Shown here in pieces: positions 34,491 to 64,000 of a stretch of 64,000 nt of DNA. The notes under the pieces were generated by a model, which was not told where the DNA came from, ran no database searches, and worked only from the letters and a program-made list of their open reading frames with translations. A program made the position numbers and the translations under genes. Each line of letters opens with the position of its first letter. Position 1 is the stretch's first letter. The stretch is from Bimastos eiseni (lineage: Eukaryota; Annelida; Clitellata; Crassiclitellata; Lumbricidae), in the NCBI GenBank assembly GCA_959347315.1, contig OY365806.1, forward strand, positions 34,939,526-35,003,525, written 5' to 3'.

Positions 34491-34799
34491 GCGGTGGATA
34501 GCAGAAACAATTGGAGACGTTACATTTCATGATGCTCAGAACTTCACGAGAGGTACTAAGCATACTAGGAGAAACTAACATACTTTACCACCACATAGAT
34601 CTATTTTAATGCCTGTGTCAGACTAAACATACAAATGTAACACTGAATTAAACCGTCTGTCATACGGTATACACGGTTCCCTTAGTACCACGCAATGCCA
34701 TACGATGCCACCCACACGCTACCGTATACTATACGAAGATATTACGCAGAGTATCATATGCACGCTGTGCCAGACCTATCGGTGCCATACTTTCCATCT

Positions 34800-35208
34800 G
34801 CCTAAAGCCTCTGACGGAACAGCAACGTGACGAAGAAGACATGCATCAGTCTTAGCGGAAGTAGCAGATTGACCGATGGCGTCGGCGGTGGCAGCGGCCG
34901 AATCCACCCTTGCGGCGGCGGCCGAGCCATCGTCCGTTGCACGGCCGCATTCGACGGTTGGTCGGTGGGTCGCCGTTCCTTTCTGATCAGACATTCCCTT
35001 AGACGACGACGACGACGACGGAACTTCGACCGATCTCTCGTGCCATCCAACGAATGCGCTATATCAAGTATCTATAGCTATATACCCACGGTGTGTCACA
35101 CGAAGGGAGCCAGACTGGGAGATTCTTGCATCGCCTAGACGTCACTCGACCAATCTCGCACCCTCGTAGTTTATATATCTAGTCTTTGCGCATTCGGGTA
35201 GTTTCGAC
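34800..35208 (+). promoter_or_regulatory. GC-rich probable promoter / 5' untranslated region of the YJEFN3-like gene
   Basis: This is the most CpG- and GC-rich patch in the neighbourhood, with GGCGGCGGCC and a (GAC)n run, just before the start codon at 35209. It contains a small Ala-rich open frame, 34876-34986, beginning MASAVAAAESTLAAAA (36 codons), which could be an upstream open frame. The transcription start is not determined. Confidence 0.45.
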
Positions 35209-61388
<26,180 letters not shown>

Positions 61389-62990
61389 GAGGCAGAATAT
61401 AACGGGCGCTACATAAATTCGAAGTTACATTATATTTTATGTATATTTGTCTTGTTGTGCTGATTGCAGCGTATTTGAGAGTTCTTGTAAAGGCGCTATG
61501 TCAAGTGTTTTCACACTTGCATACATAAATAGACACATGTCTACATAATAGTATGCAGGCCTATGCATGTATAAAGGCAATATATGCATATGCCCGTATA
61601 TACTATATGTACATATATACACGCGTATAATATATATATACATATATATATATAGGCCTGTGTACATCAATCGATATAACCTCAAGTTTAAGGTTATTCG
61701 TCCAGTCGTGAGTAGTAATTATTACTAATTTCGTGTGAGAGCTTTCTCGCTGTTTCCAGGCCTGCACCAAGTTTTTGCATTTCTTATTGTTGTTTAAGTT
61801 CGTTCTCTCACTCAACATAATATTTAGGCCTAAATGGTAATTATAATTTGTCTGGTGCTTTTTTAGTGTTCCTCAGAGTTCCGTGCTAGTTACACGATAC
61901 ACCACAAAATTGATAGCGATTTACTGGGATATCAGTTCTATACTGATGATGCTCAAAATTAATAAACATTTAATTCACTGCGAAGCTGTTATCCGCTGCT
62001 TTTGAGGAGGTTCGGTCTTCGTCATCGTCTCCTAAATCCATGGAAAACGGAATTTCGGTCACTGGTCAACGCTCAGCACAACGTGGACATTTGAACGCGC
62101 CTTGAATCTTGAAACTGGGTGATGATTGCTCGTGACCTCCGCGCAATTTTTCATTTCCTTTGTCTCTCATCCGTTGAGTGCATGGTGGGTGCTTGTAACT
62201 CCTCATTTCTGTACAAAGATCATATCAAGTTGGGATTGAACCCAACTCATCACTGACCAACCAGCAGCATTTAGGGTCTATTAAACCCCAGACTTCCCAT
62301 CAACAAGCAACAACAAGAGCGTGTTCAATGGCCTAGAGTTTAGTCTGTCAGCTTGTCTACATAATATAGAAAGCAACTACTACTAGAATACCTTACCAGT
62401 ACTTAAACATTAGCCCTAATTTCTCAGACTTGTCATTGTTCAGCGCCGTCATCATGTTGCCTATGAATAATAGGCCTATAATTAGGATCATACCTAAAAA
62501 CAAGAACTCATCTTGTTGAACTAGTTTTTCGGTTGCTAAATCTTAAAACTCTCACCCGATATATGTTGACTCTGCTCAGTCACTTAGTCATTTATTTCTC
62601 AAATTAAGACTTAACTTAAATATTTATACACCACAGACTCTCCATGTCTTTCTATCACGATGTCCCTCTATCTATTTCTGTCCCTCTGTCTCTCTGTCCC
62701 TCTGTCTATCTCTGTCCCTCTTTCCTTCTGTTTCTGTCTCTCTCTCTGAATAGGCAATCCTTCTGTATAATGACCTGATTGATTACGGCCTATTTTCGTG
62801 TGCCATCTATTAAAATGATTTGAGCATTAGAAACCGGTGCAACAGAAGCTACGAATTAATTAGAATTACTGTGACCAATGATTGTAAACTCTGTGACAAC
62901 TCATTATGGTTTTACCATTTCATATTTGTGGCAGAAAATTGAAAGAGTGATAATGTATTCAAAACAGTGATGTTTTATTCAAAACTGGAT
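61389..62990. other. Downstream of the YJEFN3-like gene
   Basis: GGGCGCTACATAAATTCGAA at 61403 is a retroposon-tail-like motif. It is followed by TA-rich runs (61560-61660), a possible AATAAA at 61962 and a pyrimidine-rich TCTC/TGTC tract at 62640-62750. No gene recognised. Confidence 0.45.
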
Positions 62991-62997
62991 GTGTTAA

Positions 62998-63600
62998 ATA
63001 AACAACAAAGTATGAAAAATTCAAAATTAACTTCTTACAGTGCAAACTGAACTTTCATGCAAACAACGGCAACGCAACTGTCAATCAATAAATTAGTAAA
63101 TAGATAAATAATTAATCAACTGAAAACAATCAATCTAGTCTACTTATGCAGAGATTGAAGCTATCTGAAGATGAAATGAAGCCAATAACTATCGTTCAAA
63201 ATGTTTGGATATTCAAGCTTTGAAGTAGGTTCGAATGAACATAGAATGTCATAAAATGCCAGCAAAAATGACATCACATTCTCTTAGTTACTAGGCCACA
63301 TCATGGATGAATGATTCAACACGTGCATTGCTATAGCACAATGCTTACACATCGATGTGAGCGATTTGCAAATTCGGTAAAATATAAAACAACAAAGAAT
63401 GAAAAATTCAAGTTTAACTTCTCACGGTGCAAACAACAGAATCGCAACTGTCAATAAATGAATAAATTAATCAATAAATCAGTCAACAAATAACTAGTTA
63501 GTCAATCAATTGACAATGATCAATTGAATCGACTAATGCAGGTGATTGAAGCTCTGGTGAAGATGTACTAAAGCCAATAAATAGGGTTCAAAATCTGGTT
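62998..63600. repeat. Direct duplication, two copies of about 210 bp
   Basis: AAACAACAAAG(T/A)ATGAAAA near 63000 and again near 63385 begin two diverged copies. Both contain CGCAACTGTCAATNAAT, TGCAGNNGATTGAAGCT and AAGCCAATAA in the same order. The offset is about 385-390 bases. Confidence 0.75.
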
Positions 63601-63760
63601 TCTCCAGTAAAGTGGTGCTACACTTTATGAGATCAAACACTGGCATCGAGTGGTAGAACCATGCGCAATCAGAAGAGCAGTTCCGTAAAAGAACCTGTAA
63701 AAGACCTGTCACAGACTGCGTTTCTTTTCTGCGTTTTTGTATTATTGTTCATGAGAGAGT
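63526..63760 (-). CDS. Possible exon of an unidentified gene (partial)
   Basis: Minus-strand open frame reading TQSVTGLLQVLLRNC, SSDCAWFYHSMPVFDLIKCS and EKPDFEPYLLALVHLHQSFN, ending at a stop near 63526. Its amino-acid make-up looks like real protein rather than noise, unlike the longer frame at 63669-63923 in another phase. A GTACAT donor within it could end the exon earlier. I cannot name the family. The rest of the gene would lie beyond the right edge. Confidence 0.4.
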
Positions 63761-64000
63761 GTGCAGTTTCAGGAGTACCAAGCGTCGATGATGAAGTCAG
63801 TCTCATGTTGTTGCGCGGAAGTGTTTCAGAGTTGTCTTTTTGGAAATTCAGAAACTTCTGAAGAAGAATGACGAGGCACGCACTGATGTTTGCAGGGAGT
63901 GAGGCGAAGAGCCATTTGTTCACAAGGGATGAAGTGCGAGTCAGAAGTACCTTTCGGCAATAACTTAGTACCTGAGAGTGCGAGTAAACTTTGCTGTAGC

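Overview
This is a 64 kb piece of an AT-rich animal nuclear genome. It has spliced genes with GT-AG introns, many microsatellites, tRNA-derived SINEs, LINE fragments and cut-and-paste DNA transposons. The gene types (a CFAP20-domain cilia protein, a BTB-Kelch protein, a YJEFN3-like protein) are metazoan. The recurrent octamer TAGGCCTA and the repeat style suggest a marine invertebrate, perhaps an echinoderm or other deuterostome. That placement is inference; no tree or database search was possible.

Three protein-coding genes can be reconstructed by joining exons at consensus splice sites with matching phase. (1) CFAP20DC (C3orf67-like), minus strand, runs from its start codon at 10419 to beyond the left edge; 15 exons are proposed and most junctions agree in phase. 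(2) A Kelch-like BTB-BACK-Kelch gene, plus strand, 13312-18913, has five exons and encodes 579 residues with six kelch GG doublets. It lies head-to-head with CFAP20DC across about 2.9 kb. (3) A YJEFN3-like gene, plus strand, 35209-61388, has five exons and encodes 313 residues over 26 kb. Its introns hold most of the transposons in the window. Several enzyme-family residues are changed, so it is probably a pseudo-epimerase.

Mobile DNA. A nearly intact hAT transposon (36403-39196) has an exact 8-bp target-site duplication, but its transposase carries two frameshifts and an 83-bp triplication. Two shorter DNA transposons follow almost end to end: a hAT-like element at 39383-40336 and a degenerate Tc1/mariner at 40346-41611. 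Short non-autonomous hAT elements with 8-bp duplications lie at 26584, 29070, 34092 and 48129. LINE fragments of CR1/L2 or jockey-like type lie at about 7.4-8.5, 9.2, 22.5, 33.5, 48.0 and 59-60 kb. Four copies of one tRNA-headed SINE are present, with two different 3' tails.

The left 19 kb is gene-dense and poor in repeats. From 19 kb rightward there is a long mosaic of simple repeats, minisatellites, transposons and unidentified, possibly decayed, coding stretches. No rRNA, functional tRNA, CRISPR or prokaryotic features were seen.
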